DNA from: Rhizophagus irregularis
Lineage: Eukaryota; Glomeromycota; Glomeromycetes; Glomerales; Glomeraceae
Assembly: GCF_026210795.1 (NCBI RefSeq)
Contig: NC_089431.1
Location: 1,054,001-1,118,000 of the forward strand
Length of the DNA: 64,000 nt
Direction: 5' to 3'
Shown one piece after another: positions 34,348 to 46,635 of this stretch. The notes under the pieces were generated by a model. It searched no databases. It was not told the DNA's origin and saw only the letters and a list, made by a program, of their open reading frames with translations. The position numbers and the translations under genes are program-made. The first letter of the stretch is position 1. Each line of letters starts with the position of its first letter.

Positions 34348-34873
34348 TACATCAGGAAATTTGTTTAGGCGTAATTTAGTGTAATATTTCGAAGGTGGTG
34401 TAAAATTTCGAAATATTACACTAAAAACGTAATATTACAAAAGTTTACGCTCTTAAATTTGAATAATTATAGTAATTTAAGAATATCTCGCTATTCACTG
34501 ATCCAATCAAGACGATCTATAGCTCATTGGAATCAGCTCATCAAGACGGATCGAATGGTAGTAAAATCGCATTTCTACAGTTGATAGAACGCTCTATAGT
34601 ATGCAGTAAAGTTTTAAATTAATAGAAAATCATCTATCGAACATAAAGATACGATTTTACTACCATTCGATTCGTCTTGATGAGCTGATTCCAATGAGCT
34701 ATAGATCGTCTTGATTGGATCAGTAGATAGCGAGATATTCTTAAATTACTATAATTATTCAAATTTAAGAGCGTAAACTTTTGTAATATTACGTTTTTAG
34801 TGTAATATTTCGAAATTTTACATCACCTTCGAAATATTACACTAAATTACGCCTAAACAAATTTCCTGATGTA
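34348..34873. mobile_element. 526-bp foldback element with about 230-bp arms
   Basis: It starts TACATCAGGAAATTTGTTTA and ends with the reverse complement. The arms remain almost perfectly complementary for about 230 bp around a loop of about 60 bp. TA borders CATCAGG on both sides, suggesting a TA target site as in Tc1/mariner-type elements. No coding capacity is seen. Confidence 0.9.
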
Positions 34874-35052
34874 GTAGACTTAGTATATAGATTGTTATAG
34901 TGTATTTTAATAAAATAAATTCAATAATATTTAACATTGTCATATTAACATAATTTATATAAATTTGATATAATGTTTATTGTCTTTAAAATAATGTACA
35001 TCGTTAATGTACATTAAAATTAAGTAATGCACATTGAATGTTGTGACATCAA

Positions 35053-35430
35053 TTGTACATTAATATGAAGCCTGAAAGAAAATTTGAAATTCTTTGTGAA
35101 GCTTTGAACCAGATTAAGTATTTTAACAATTGTCTTTTATTACTTGTTCATTTATATTATTTGGATAGATTTTTGGAAAAAGAGACTGAGTTTAGTATGC
35201 AGCACAGTTACTTATTACTTTGTGTGACAGTTAACTGCATATTACAGACCCTCTGCTACTAGGATTTTTTATATTTTTGAAATTCCAGGAGCTAGACAAA
35301 TTATGAGAACTACGAAAACCAACATAACATTGTTAAGAGAACTTAACATTCAAGAATATCAAGGTTTAGTTCTACGAGCTTCAGAAATTTTCAATAGAGT
35401 TAAATATTCAGGAGAGAATGATGTCATGTG
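35053..35430 (+). CDS. Hypothetical fragment in two exons, weakly supported
   Basis: A 69-residue frame (35053-35262) reads KPERKFEILCEALNQIKYF and later YYLDRFLEKETEFSM. After an acceptor-like TTCCAG near 35289, a second coding-like segment reads GARQIMRTTKTNITLLRELN and IQEYQGLVLRASEIFNRVK before a stop near 35430. Composition and length suggest real but possibly decayed exons. No domain is recognised and the donor of the first exon is unclear. Confidence 0.25.
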
Positions 35431-35464
35431 ATTATTATGTGCCACTCCGAAATTGATCAATATT

Positions 35465-35600
35465 GCAAATGTTTAACATGATTAACATGTTGAACATAAT
35501 TAATATGTTGAACATGATTAATATGTCCAACCTAATTAACATGTTGAACATGATCATATTGAACATGCTAGTTATATTATAGTAGATATATTAAATATGT
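35465..35600. repeat. Tandem repeat based on ACATGTTGAACATGATTA
   Basis: About six imperfect copies of an 18-20 bp palindromic-looking unit (AACATGTT core) occur. No gene. Confidence 0.75.
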
Positions 35601-35639
35601 TGAATTTATTAGTATATGTATAATTTATTATAAATATAG

Positions 35640-36990
35640 GTCAAATTTCTTGTAGTAATGTTAGGGAATAAATAAAGTTTTTATTTAAAGATAAATTGAT
35701 AATTTTTATCAAGTGAAATCCTTTATTCGTGTTTAGAAGTATATGCCAACGTATAGTGCTATACAACACATCTAATTGGATAATTTTGATATAATATATT
35801 ATTGAGTATATTATTTGTCTATACACTACATAAACCTTCTGCTACCTAACCACATAAATTGCTTAATAATTTTAAACGTAAAGAACTGATATAACAGTAA
35901 ATCACATGATACATAAGGCTTTTTCCGATATTAAAAAATGAATAAAATAAATTGGCAGATTTATCACTAAATAATATTTAATACATCTAAGAAATATCTT
36001 AGATTAATTTTCACTACTAATTCTCAATGTTATTTACCACCTATTCACTACCTATTTACCACCTATTTAATAGCATTTTACAACTTCGTAAAGATACCAT
36101 GTCATTATATGTTGGTTAGAAAATTTGAGTGAGTGTAATCATTAATAATTATTGTAATTATAAATTTACTGTAATCATTTATTTTAACATTACGTTAATG
36201 TTCAATTTATATTTCAGAACATTTTGGTGTTCAGTTCAGTGAATCAGGTAAAATAAGTAATTTATTATTTTATTAATAATTTCTCATCTAAGTGATTCAT
36301 TTTATAAATTTATTATTAGTTTTTTTATCTGAATAAATATTTAAATGAAATGCTTTTTTTCTCTAAGACTTATCTTTAATTATTTTGAGGTAGGATTTAG
36401 AAAAAATCATATATTTTTTTTCATTGAAACAGAACCTGCAATAGTATTCGCCAGTAACCATCCAGAAAAATATTAGTTCATTTATCATCTTAAAAATTTT
36501 TTTTTTATTTCTTTATAAGTTTAATAGTATAAAAAATTTTACATTATTTATTTTTGATTTTATACATTGAAAATGGTTTTATATACTTGTTATTATTTTG
36601 ATAATTTATATTTAATAATTGAAAGTTATAAATAAAAAAGAATTATTTAAAAAAACATATTCCTTATTTAAATTACAAAGAAATATTTACTACTCTAGTT
36701 TTAGCAAATAATTATTAAAAAGAATACAATATTTAATATTTGGATAAAATATAAAAAAAGGAATTATTTAAATTACATACTAAGAATCTTGTAGAATATT
36801 TTACTAGTATTCTAACCTTAGTGTTTAAATAAATCCAAAAAGAATAAAATAAAGAACAATCTTTGTTGAATGTATGACATCAAGTATAAAAACTATAAAT
36901 CTTTTTTTAAAAACATAAACAATTAGTTAATTTTCATATGTTTTAATATATAAATAATTAAACAAATAAAGTTAATTAATTTTCAAGATT
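35640..36990. other. AT-rich, no gene seen
   Basis: No supported feature downstream of the second kinase gene. Confidence 0.5.
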
Positions 36991-36997
36991 AATCTTT

Positions 36998-39900
36998 TTA
37001 TATATCATAGCACATACCTAATGATCCCAAATCTTTAATTACACAATCATTCAAATCTGAATGACTTGCATGATATGCTTGTGAATCTTCAAAAATATCA
37101 TTCAATGTTTTACTAGTAAAATCAAGTAAGCGACTTGTATAACATGCTTTGGGATGAGATTTAGTAGCAAGATTGTTATGTACAATTGGTGCATTTATAA
37201 ATTCCATAATGTTGCTTTTTATTTCCCCACTGACATCATAAATTTCATAAGAACGGAAAATCCATTTTTCAATAATTTTTAATACTTCTTTAGAAGATGG
37301 TCTTTTTAATGGATCCTCATTCCAACATTTTTTCATTAAATCTACATAACATTGTGGAGTATTTTCAATAATTTTAGGACGTTCACCTTTACAAATACTT
37401 AAACTAAGTTGAATATCATGTGCTCTATCATTAAATGGTGATACTCCAGATGTAAGTTCCCACATAATCATAGAAAAACTATATATATCACTAGCTGAAG
37501 TATAAGATTTGCCTCTTAAAACTTCAGGAGCCATGAATGGTATAACACCATAAATATCATACTTACTCAATAACGATTTTACAGGTTGACATAATCCTAA
37601 ATCACTAATATAAATTTTATCCTTATTCTCATCATTATGATTTAAAATATTGCCATCATGAAAATCACAATGAATAAGATTCTTTCCATGCATCTCACTA
37701 AGTCCAGAAATAATTTCGTACAACATATATAATTTTTGATTCCAATTATTTTCAACTATTCTTGTTAAATTTTCTCTTAAATTACCCTTATTTGCATAAT
37801 CCATTACTACCATATATTTTGAAGTGTTTGGATCTTTTGTAAATCCATAAAAATATATAATATCATTCGAACTTAAAACACTTGTATGATATTCCCACTA
37901 TAAAAAATAATAATAATTTATTAATATAAATAAATCTTAATTTAAATTAAAAATAGAAAATAATATACTATCATACTTCTTTTAAAAATTCATTTAAATT
38001 TTCATTTAAGTTCTTATGGCATTTAAGAACTACTTCTTTATCTTTATTATTCTTTGACCAAGTAGCTTTATATACAGTACCGAATCCCCCTTCATTAAGA
38101 TATTCAATGTCTTTAAATTTGTCATAAGGAATCCATTTTAATCCATTTTTAAGAACAAAATCATCTATAGTTGCATTTTCACTTTTTCCAAATCTATAAA
38201 TTTAAATAGTTAAAATTATATTATTGCTTGTATTATAATTACACTAAAATAAATTATTACTTACTCTAAAATTTAAATAAGAATTTAATGTAATATAAAT
38301 CTTAGTTTTTGGATAAATAAATATAATAGCCTATAATTTACAACTTACCAACTAAAGTAACAGTTATTTTTTAAATGAAAAAATTCAGTTAACAAATAAA
38401 ATTATATTAAATATACACTAGAAATATAAATATCTTACAAGCTATATCATAAATAATTTTTAAATAAAGAAAGTTAATTTAAATTATATGCAAAAATTAA
38501 ATAAATAAGTAATAATAGACTTAAATAAAAAACTTACTTTCTATATTATTTAATAATAATTTTTTATATAAAGAAATTAGTTAGTTTAAATTATATGTAA
38601 ATATTATATAAATAAATAATAATAGAATTAAATAAATAACTTACTCTCTATATCATTTAATAATTTTTTAAATAAAGAATTTAATTGGTTTAAATTATAT
38701 GTAAATATCATATAAGTAAGTAATAATAGAATTAAATAAATAACTTACTCCCTACATTATTAATAATTTTTTAAATAAAGAAATTGGTTAGTTTAAATTA
38801 TATGTAAATATCATATAAATAAGTAATAATAGAGTTAAATAAATAACTTATAACTTACGATCTATTAAATAAGAAATTAGTTAATTTAAATTATATGTAA
38901 ATATTATAACAATAAGTAATAAATAAATAACTTTGACTTACTAACTAAAATAAATTACAAAACAAATTTTTAAATAAAGAAATTAGTTTGAATTATATAT
39001 AAATATTATAAAATAATAAAAATAAATAAATAACTGATGACTTACCAGCTAAAATAAATCACAAAATAATTTTTTATATAAAGAAAATAATTAGTTTAAA
39101 TTATATGTAAATAAGTTATGATAGAATTAAATAAATAACTTATAACTTACGATCTATTAAATAAAGAAATTAATTAGTTTAAATTATGTAAATATTATAT
39201 AAATAAATAATAATAGAATTAAATAACTTATAACTTACCAACTAAAATAAATTACAAAATAATTTTTTAAATAAAGAAATTAGTTATTTTAAATAATATG
39301 TAAATAAATAATAATAGAATTAAATAAATAACTTACACCCTATATTATATTAGTTAGTAGTTTAAATAACATGTAAATATTATATAAATAAATAATAATA
39401 GAATTAAATAAATAACTTATAACTTACGATCTATTAAATAAAGAAATTAATTAGTTTAAATTATATGCAAATATTATATAAATAAGTATTAATAGAATTA
39501 AATAAATAACTTATAAGTTATAACTTACCAACTAAAATAAATTACAAAATAATTTTTTAAATAAAGAAATTAATTAGTTTAAATTATATGTAATTATTAT
39601 ACAAATAAATAATAATAGAATTACTAAATAAATGCTTACGCCCTAGTATATTATTAAATAATTTTTTAAATAAAGAATTTGGTTAGTTTAAATTATATGT
39701 AAATAAGTAATGATAGAATTAAATAAATAACATATAACTTACAAACTTAAAGAAATTGCAAGATAATTTTTTGAATAAAGAATTTAGTTAGTTTAAATTA
39801 TATGCAAATATTATATAAATAAATAATAATAGAATTAAATAACTCATAACTTACCAACTTAAAGAAATTACAAAATAATTTTAAATAAAGGATTTAGTTA

Positions 39901-42900
39901 TTTTAAATTATGTGTAAATATTATATAAATAAGTAATAATAGAATTAAATAAATAACTTACGCCCTATATTATTAAATAATTTTTTAAATAAAGAATTTA
40001 GTTAGTCCAAATTATTTGTAAATATCATATAAATAAGTTAATGATAGAATTAATTAAATAACTTATGATTTACCAACTAAAAGAAATTACAAAATAAATA
40101 AAGAATTTAATTAGTTTAAATTATATGTAAATATTATAGAAATAAGTAATAATAGAATTAGTAAATAACTTATAACTTACAAACTAGAAGAAATTACAAA
40201 ATAATTTTTTAAATAAAGAATTCAGTTAGCTTAAATTATACATAAATATTATATAAATAAGTAATAATAGATTTAAATAAACAACTTATAACTTACCAAC
40301 TAAAAGAAATTACAAAATAATTTTTAAATAAAGAATATAGTTAGTATAAAATATATGCATAAATAAGTAATAATAGAATTAAATAATAACTTATAACTTA
40401 CGATCTATTTAAATAAAGGATTTAATTAGTTCAAACTTCAAATTATATATAAATATAAATATTATATAAATAGAATTAAATAATAACTTATAACTTACAA
40501 ACTAGAAGAATTACAGAATAATTTTTTAAATAAAGAAATTAGTTAGTTTAAATTATATGTAAATATATAAGTAATAATTTGTCCCCAGCTATGCTTCGGA
40601 TATCTTTAGTTAGGTATATTGTAATGCAAGGTATGTCTGTTCGCACGCATGATTAACCAATAAAATGTATTATTGATTGATATCACGTGATCAGTTTTTG
40701 GTGATGACCCTGACGTGTGATTTTAAATGAATGCTTCAGACATTACAACAGATTGTACTGTAGTGTTGTTAAGTACAAGTCAAAACTGAACCAAACCAAA
40801 CTGGACCAATGGGTCAACTCAGTTTAACTTGAAGATTTTAAGTCACAGTCCAGTACAGTTCGACTTGACTTGTCAAGTTGATAGGGTCAAACCGATGGGT
40901 TGATGGGTCAATAGGCAAGTTGATGGAACAAATATTAATGACCCATCAGTTCGACTTGGAGGTCCAAATCAATCAGTTTGATTTGACTTTAACTCCAAAT
41001 TAGACCGAACTGGACTATTCACAACACTAAATAATAGAATTAAATAATAGCTTATAGCTTACCAACTAAAAGAAATTTCAAAATAATTTTTAAATAGAGA
41101 ATTTTGTTAGTTTAAATTATATGTAAATATTATATAAATGAGTAATAATAGAATTAAATAAATAACTTACACCCTATATTATTAAATAATTTTTTAAATA
41201 AAGGATTTAATTAGTTTAAATTATATATAAATATTATATAGATAAGTAAGAATAGAGTTAGATAAATACTTACGTCCTAGTATATTATTAAATAAAGAAT
41301 TTAATTAGTTTAAATTATACGTAAATATTATATAAATAAGTAATAATAGAATTAAATAAATAACATATAACTTACCAACTAAAAGAAATTACAATATAAT
41401 TATTAAATAAAGAATTTAGTTTAAATTATATGTAAATATTATATAAGTAAAGTAATAATAGAATTAAATAAATAACTTACGCCCTTTATTATTAAATAAT
41501 TTTTTAAATAATTAGTTAGTTTAAATTATATGTAATTATTATATAAATAAGTAATAATAGAATTAAATAAATAACTTACACCCTATATTATTAAATAATT
41601 TTTTAAATAAAAAATTTAATTAGTAGTTTAAATTATATGTAAATATTATATAAATAAGAGTTAGCTAAATCACTTACGTCCTATATTATTAAATAAATTT
41701 TTAATTAGTTTAAATTATATGTAAATATTATATAAATAAGTAATAATAGAATTAAATCAATAACTTATAACCTACCAACTAAAAGAAATTACAAAATAAT
41801 TTTTTAAATAAAGAATTTAGTTAGTTTAAATTAAATGTTAATATTATATAAATAAGTAATAATAGAATTAAATAAATAACTTACACCCTATATTATTAAA
41901 TAATTTTTAAATAAAGAATTTAATTAGTTTAAATTATATGTAAATATTATATAAATAAGTAATAATAGAATTAAATAAATAACTTACACTCTATATTATT
42001 GAAATAATTTTTTGAATAGAGAATTTAGTTAGTTTAAATTATATATAAATATTAATAGAATTTAAATACTAAATAACTAATAACTTACCAACTAAATGAA
42101 ATTACAAAATTAATTTTTAAATAAAGAATTTAGTTAGTTTAAATTATATATAAATATTATATAAATAAATGATAATAAAATTTAAAAATAGCTTACGCCC
42201 TATATTATTAAAATAATTTTTAAATAAAGAATTTAGTTAGTTAAAATTATATGTAAACATTATATAAATAAGTAACTTATAACTTACAAACTAAAAGAAA
42301 TTATAAATTAATTTTTAAATAAAGAATTTAGTTAGTTTAAATATTATATAAATAAGTAATAATAGAATTAAATAAAAAACTTACGCCCTATATTATCAAA
42401 TAATTTTTTAAATGAAGAATTTAGTTAATTTAAATTATATGTAAATATTATATAAATAAGTAATAATAGATTAAATAAATAACTTACGCCCTATATTATC
42501 AAATAATTTTTTAAATAAAATATAAAATATATATGAATATTATATAAATTTGCAATAATAGAATTAAATAAATAACTTACTCCCTGTATTATTAAATAAT
42601 TTTTTAAATAAAGAATTTAGTTAGTTTAAATTATATGTAAACATTTATAAATAAGTAATAATAGAATTAAATAAATAACTTATAACTTACGATCTGTTTA
42701 AATAAAGAATTTAATTAGTTTAAATTATACATAAATATTATAGAATTAAATAAATAACTTACACCCTATATTATTAAATAATTTTTTGAATAAAGAATTT
42801 AGTTAGTTTAAATATTATAACAATAAGTAATAATAGAATTAAATAAATAACTTACTCCCTATATTATTAAATAATTTTTAAATAAAGAATTTAATTAGTT

Positions 42901-45837
42901 TAAATTATATGTAAATATTATAAATAAGTAATAATTAAATAAATAACTTACTCCCTATATTATTAAATAATTTTTTAAATAAAGATTTAGTTAGTTTAAA
43001 TTATATATAAATATTGTATAAATAAGTAATAATAAAATTAAATAAATAACTTATAACTTACGATCTATTTAAATAAAGAATTTAGTTAGTTTAAATTATA
43101 TGTAAATATTATACAAATAAGTAATAATAGAATTAAATAAATAACTTACGCCCTACATTATTAAATAATTTTTAAATAAAGAATTTAGTTAGTCTAAATT
43201 ATATGTAAATATCACATAAATAATAATAATAGAATTAAATAAATAACTTATAGCTTACCAACTAAAAGGATTGCAAAATAATTTTTTAAATAAAGAATTT
43301 AGTTAGTTTAAATTTTATGTAAATATTATATAAATAAGTAATAAGAGAATTAAATAAATAATAACTCACCAACTTAAATCAATTACAAAATAATTATTTA
43401 AATAAAGAGTTTAGTTAGTTTAAATATATTGAATAAATAAGTAATAATGGAATTAAATAATAACTTATAACTTACCAACTAAAAGAAATTACAAAATAAT
43501 TTTTTAAATAAAGAATTTAGTTAGTTTAAATTGTATGTAAATATTTTATAAATAAATAATAATAGAATTAAATAAATAATTTATAACTTACGATCTATTT
43601 AAATAAAGAATTCAGTTAGTTTAAATTATATATAAGTATTATATAAATAAGTAATAATAGAATTAAAATAAGTAATTTATGACTTACGATCTATTTAAAT
43701 AAAGAATTTAGTCAGTTTAAATTATATATAAATATGTTTTTTACTTCAAATCACCGGGGGTGATCATCACCGTTGGCCAGAATTATCAATTTTTACCGGC
43801 ACTATATTTTTTAATGCTGGTCGATCATCATAATTTCAGTCACCAGTGATCATCACCCCCGGTGATAGTTAGAAAAATTCAATAAATATTATATAAATAA
43901 GTAATAATATAATTAAATAAATAACTTACGCCCTATATTATTAATAATTTTTTTAAATAATTGGTTAGTTTAAGTTATATGTAAATATTATATAAATAAA
44001 TAATAATAGAATTTAAATAAATAACTTATAACTTACCAACTAAAATAATTTTTTAAATAAAAAATTTAGTTTAAATTATATATAAATAAGTAATTATAGA
44101 ATTAAATAAATAACTTATAACTTACGATCTATTTAGATAAAGAATTTAGTTAGTTTAAATTATATGTAAATAAGTAATAATAGAATTAAATAAATAACTT
44201 ACACCCTATATTATTAAATAATTTTTAATTTAGTTAATTTAAATTATATGTAAATATTATATAAATAAGTAAAAATAGAATTAAATAAATAACTTATAAC
44301 TTACGATCTATTTAAATAAAGAATTTAATTAGTTTAAATATTACTGTATATAAGTAAGTAATAATAGAATTTAATAAATAACTTATTACTTACCAACTAA
44401 ATCAAATTGCAAAATAATTTTTTAAATAAAGAATTTAGTTAGTTTAAATTATATGTAAATATTATTTAAATAAGTAATAATGGAATTAAATAAATAACTT
44501 ATAACTTACTAACTAAAATAAATTACAAAATAATTTTTTGAATAGAGAATTTAGTTAGTTTAAATTATATATAAATATTATAAATAAACGAAGTTTTTTA
44601 CTTCAAATCACCGGGGATGATCATCACCGTTGGCCGGAATTATCAATTTTTACCGGCACTATATTTGTTTAATGCTGGTCGATCGCCATAATTTCAGTCA
44701 CTGGTGATCATCACTCCCGAGGATAGTTAGAAAAATTCATAAACAAAAATAGAATTAAATAAATAACTTACCAACTAAAAAAAATTACAAAATAATTTTT
44801 TAATAAAGAATTTAGTTAATTTAAATTATATGCAAATATTATATAAACAAGTAATAATAGAATTAAATAAATAACTTACGCCCTATATTATTAAATAATT
44901 TTTTAAATAAAGAATTTAGTTAGTCTAAATTTTGTGTAAATATTAAATAGATGAGTAATAATAGAATTAATAAATAACTTATAACTTACCAACTAAAATA
45001 AATCACAAAATATTTTAAATAAAGAATTTAATTAACTTAAATTATTATATAAATAACAGACTTATAGATATTTACTATAACTTACACCCTAGTATTATTA
45101 ATTAATTATTAGTTAAATATAAATATAATACAAAAGTATTTACTGTAAATTAAATATATCACTTACAATCTAGTTATTTAAATTAAGAATATAATTAGTT
45201 AAGTTATATAAAATATTAAACAAATAAATATACAACTTACCATCTGTAATACAATTAATTATTGAATAATAATTAAATAAAGAATTTAATTATTTGTATA
45301 TTATGTAAAAAATAAAATAAAGTAAAGAATTGAAAATTTAAATAACTAATAACTTACCGACTATATATAGTATTATATTAATCATTAAAAAAAATTGTTT
45401 AATTACATGAAATGCAATAAGATGATAAGTAATTCTATTATTATTCAATTATAAGATAACCTATTAACTTACGAGCTAAATTATTTAATATTATTTTTGT
45501 ATAATTTAGTTAGTTTAAATTGTATTTATATATTATGTAAGGTATTGAAATGTATTTACAAATAAAAATGTAATATTTTATCATGTTTAATATACCTATA
45601 GCTTCCTTGATAATACTTTCTTCAAATTCTTCAAATTCTTCAAATTCTTCAGAGTCACTTCCTTTGAATCCCTCGGAGCCACTTCCTTCAGGTTCTTTAG
45701 TGCTACTTCCTTCAAATTCAACATTACCAGAAACTAGTTTTATTATATTATAAATTTGTTTAAAAATATTAGAATTCTATTTGTATAAATATTTATACTA
45801 TACATATGTTATTACCTTTATCATTATTGAGAGCCAT
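36998..45837 (-). CDS. TKL-type protein kinase split by a giant microexon array (model 489 aa)
   Basis: Exon 1 (45837-45816) and exon 2 (45733-45596) give MALNNDKVSGNVEFEG and an acidic tail (SEEFEEFEEFEES), ending in codon phase 1. The kinase exons are 38193-37977 and 37897-36998 (GT-AG, phases agree), with Gly loop NEGGFGTVYKATW, VLK lysine, HCD for HRD, DLG for DFG, and MAPEVLRG. Between them lie about 64 units in which exactly 3 nt separate AG from GTAAG, then a 1-nt candidate exon (complement of 38255-38256 area). Joining all of them gives 490 codons with no stop by hand reading and brings exon 2 into the kinase frame. The kinase part is certain; the joined N-terminus is inference. The alternative is a shorter gene starting near 38.2 kb with the array as untranslated intron. 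A GTATGT donor near 37013 could also change the C-terminus. Confidence 0.6.
40578..41029. mobile_element. Insertion inside the array, including a hAT-like MITE
   Basis: Array sequence is interrupted between AGTAATAAT (left) and AATAATAG (right). The right part (40761-41029) begins TAGTGTTGTTAAG and ends ATTCACAACACTA, hAT-like inverted ends, with GACTTG/CAAGTC-rich interior. The left part (40578-40760) is unrelated single-copy sequence. One 3-nt unit appears to be split by it. Confidence 0.65.
43735..43882. mobile_element. Short palindromic-end element in the array (copy 1)
   Basis: TCACCGGGGGTGATCATCAC near the left is matched inverted by GTGATCATCACCCCCGGTGA on the right. The interior contains GTTGGCCAGAATTATC. 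It is about 0.15 kb and lies in an intron portion of the array. Confidence 0.75.
44592..44742. mobile_element. Short palindromic-end element in the array (copy 2)
   Basis: Same orientation and nearly the same sequence as 43735-43882, including the outer GTTTTTTACTTCAAATCACC and TAGTTAGAAAAATTCA flanks. It could be a second insertion or, since the flanks match too, a copy made when the array was duplicated. Confidence 0.75.
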
Positions 45838-46139
45838 TGCTATAATTATATTAAAATTCTTTCTGACTGGAAAAGATAAATATTTTTTTTACGCCTTTAT
45901 TAGTATAGGTATATATGGTAATAATATGCAATGTGCAAAAACATTGATTATAAGTACAACATTGCATGTATACAATCTAATTTTGCACATTACCGAAGGT
46001 ATGTCAATCATCAAGCCTCATTGTTGCACAGCAAAAATTATAAAACGGAGAAAAATTTCTTAATACATAATATATATATATACTTAGAGTGGCAAAGATA
46101 ATTTTGAATATCATTTTTTTTGATTTTTTGTTAAAACTA

Positions 46140-46432
46140 ACTTGGAAATAATCAGTTACATCCAATGTAGTGTTCATATACAGAGTAAACCTTTATTTAT
46201 TTATTTTTTTTTGTTAGTAACGCGCATTTCCCCATTTTTATTTATACTTCTCAAAGTGAACAAGGTTACAGTAAAATTACAGAGATCACATATACTAAAA
46301 CCGAAAGCAATTCAACCACTGAAAACCAAATCGCATCCAGCCTTACGGAACTGGAGCGATGCCACCTTGGTGAAAAATAAGATAAGAAGTTGTGTGAATC
46401 AAATTCACAGCCTGACTAACGCACCGAGGTAA
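46140..46432 (+). pseudogene. Fragment of a Glu/Ser/Thr-rich repeat protein
   Basis: One plus frame at about 46258-46370 reads EQGYSKITEITYTKTESNST, TENQIASSLTELERCHLGEK and then stops; DKKLCESNSQPD follows after the stop. Such EQGxxxxITEI / SLTELE segments occur, as I recall, in repeat-rich proteins of this fungus. The overlapping longer frame of 96 residues (46142-46432) is probably a shadow. No start or domain was found. Confidence 0.3.
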
Positions 46433-46635
46433 AAAAAAGTAATATAAGAAATAAAAATAATGATCTATAGTTACGTATTAAAAATGTTACATACATAAGA
46501 AATATTATAATCAGTATCTATAAAATTTGAAAAGGTAAAAAGTGAATTGTCTCTATGTATTACCCAAGCACCAGAATGTAAAAAGTTGCTAAAGTACAAC
46601 GAATGTAAGCTTGGTCATTTGTTTGGACACGTAAA

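Larger units (their letters stand above)
38234..45595 (-). repeat. About 64-unit tandem array of introns separated by 3-nt exons
   Basis: Seen on the minus strand, each unit of about 70-150 bp has GTAAGTTATTTATTTAATTC at its 5' end, a central AAACTAACTAAA (CTAAC branch-site consensus), and an acceptor. AG is then followed by exactly three bases and the next GTAAG. Three acceptor types recur. TATATAG goes with GGN or similar, AAATAG with ATC, and TTTTAG or CTAG with TTG or TTT. Single units carry CTC, TCG, ATG, ATT, AGT, GAC, CTG, TTA, CTT, AAA or AGA. Intron lengths vary by many indels, yet the 3-nt spacing never varied in the units I read. The flanking intron after exon 2 has the same branch block. 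Confidence 0.9.

Noticed and set aside
38234-45595. CRISPR-like appearance of the regular array
   Set aside because: Units are homologous along their full length with no unique spacers, and they carry eukaryotic splice signals.
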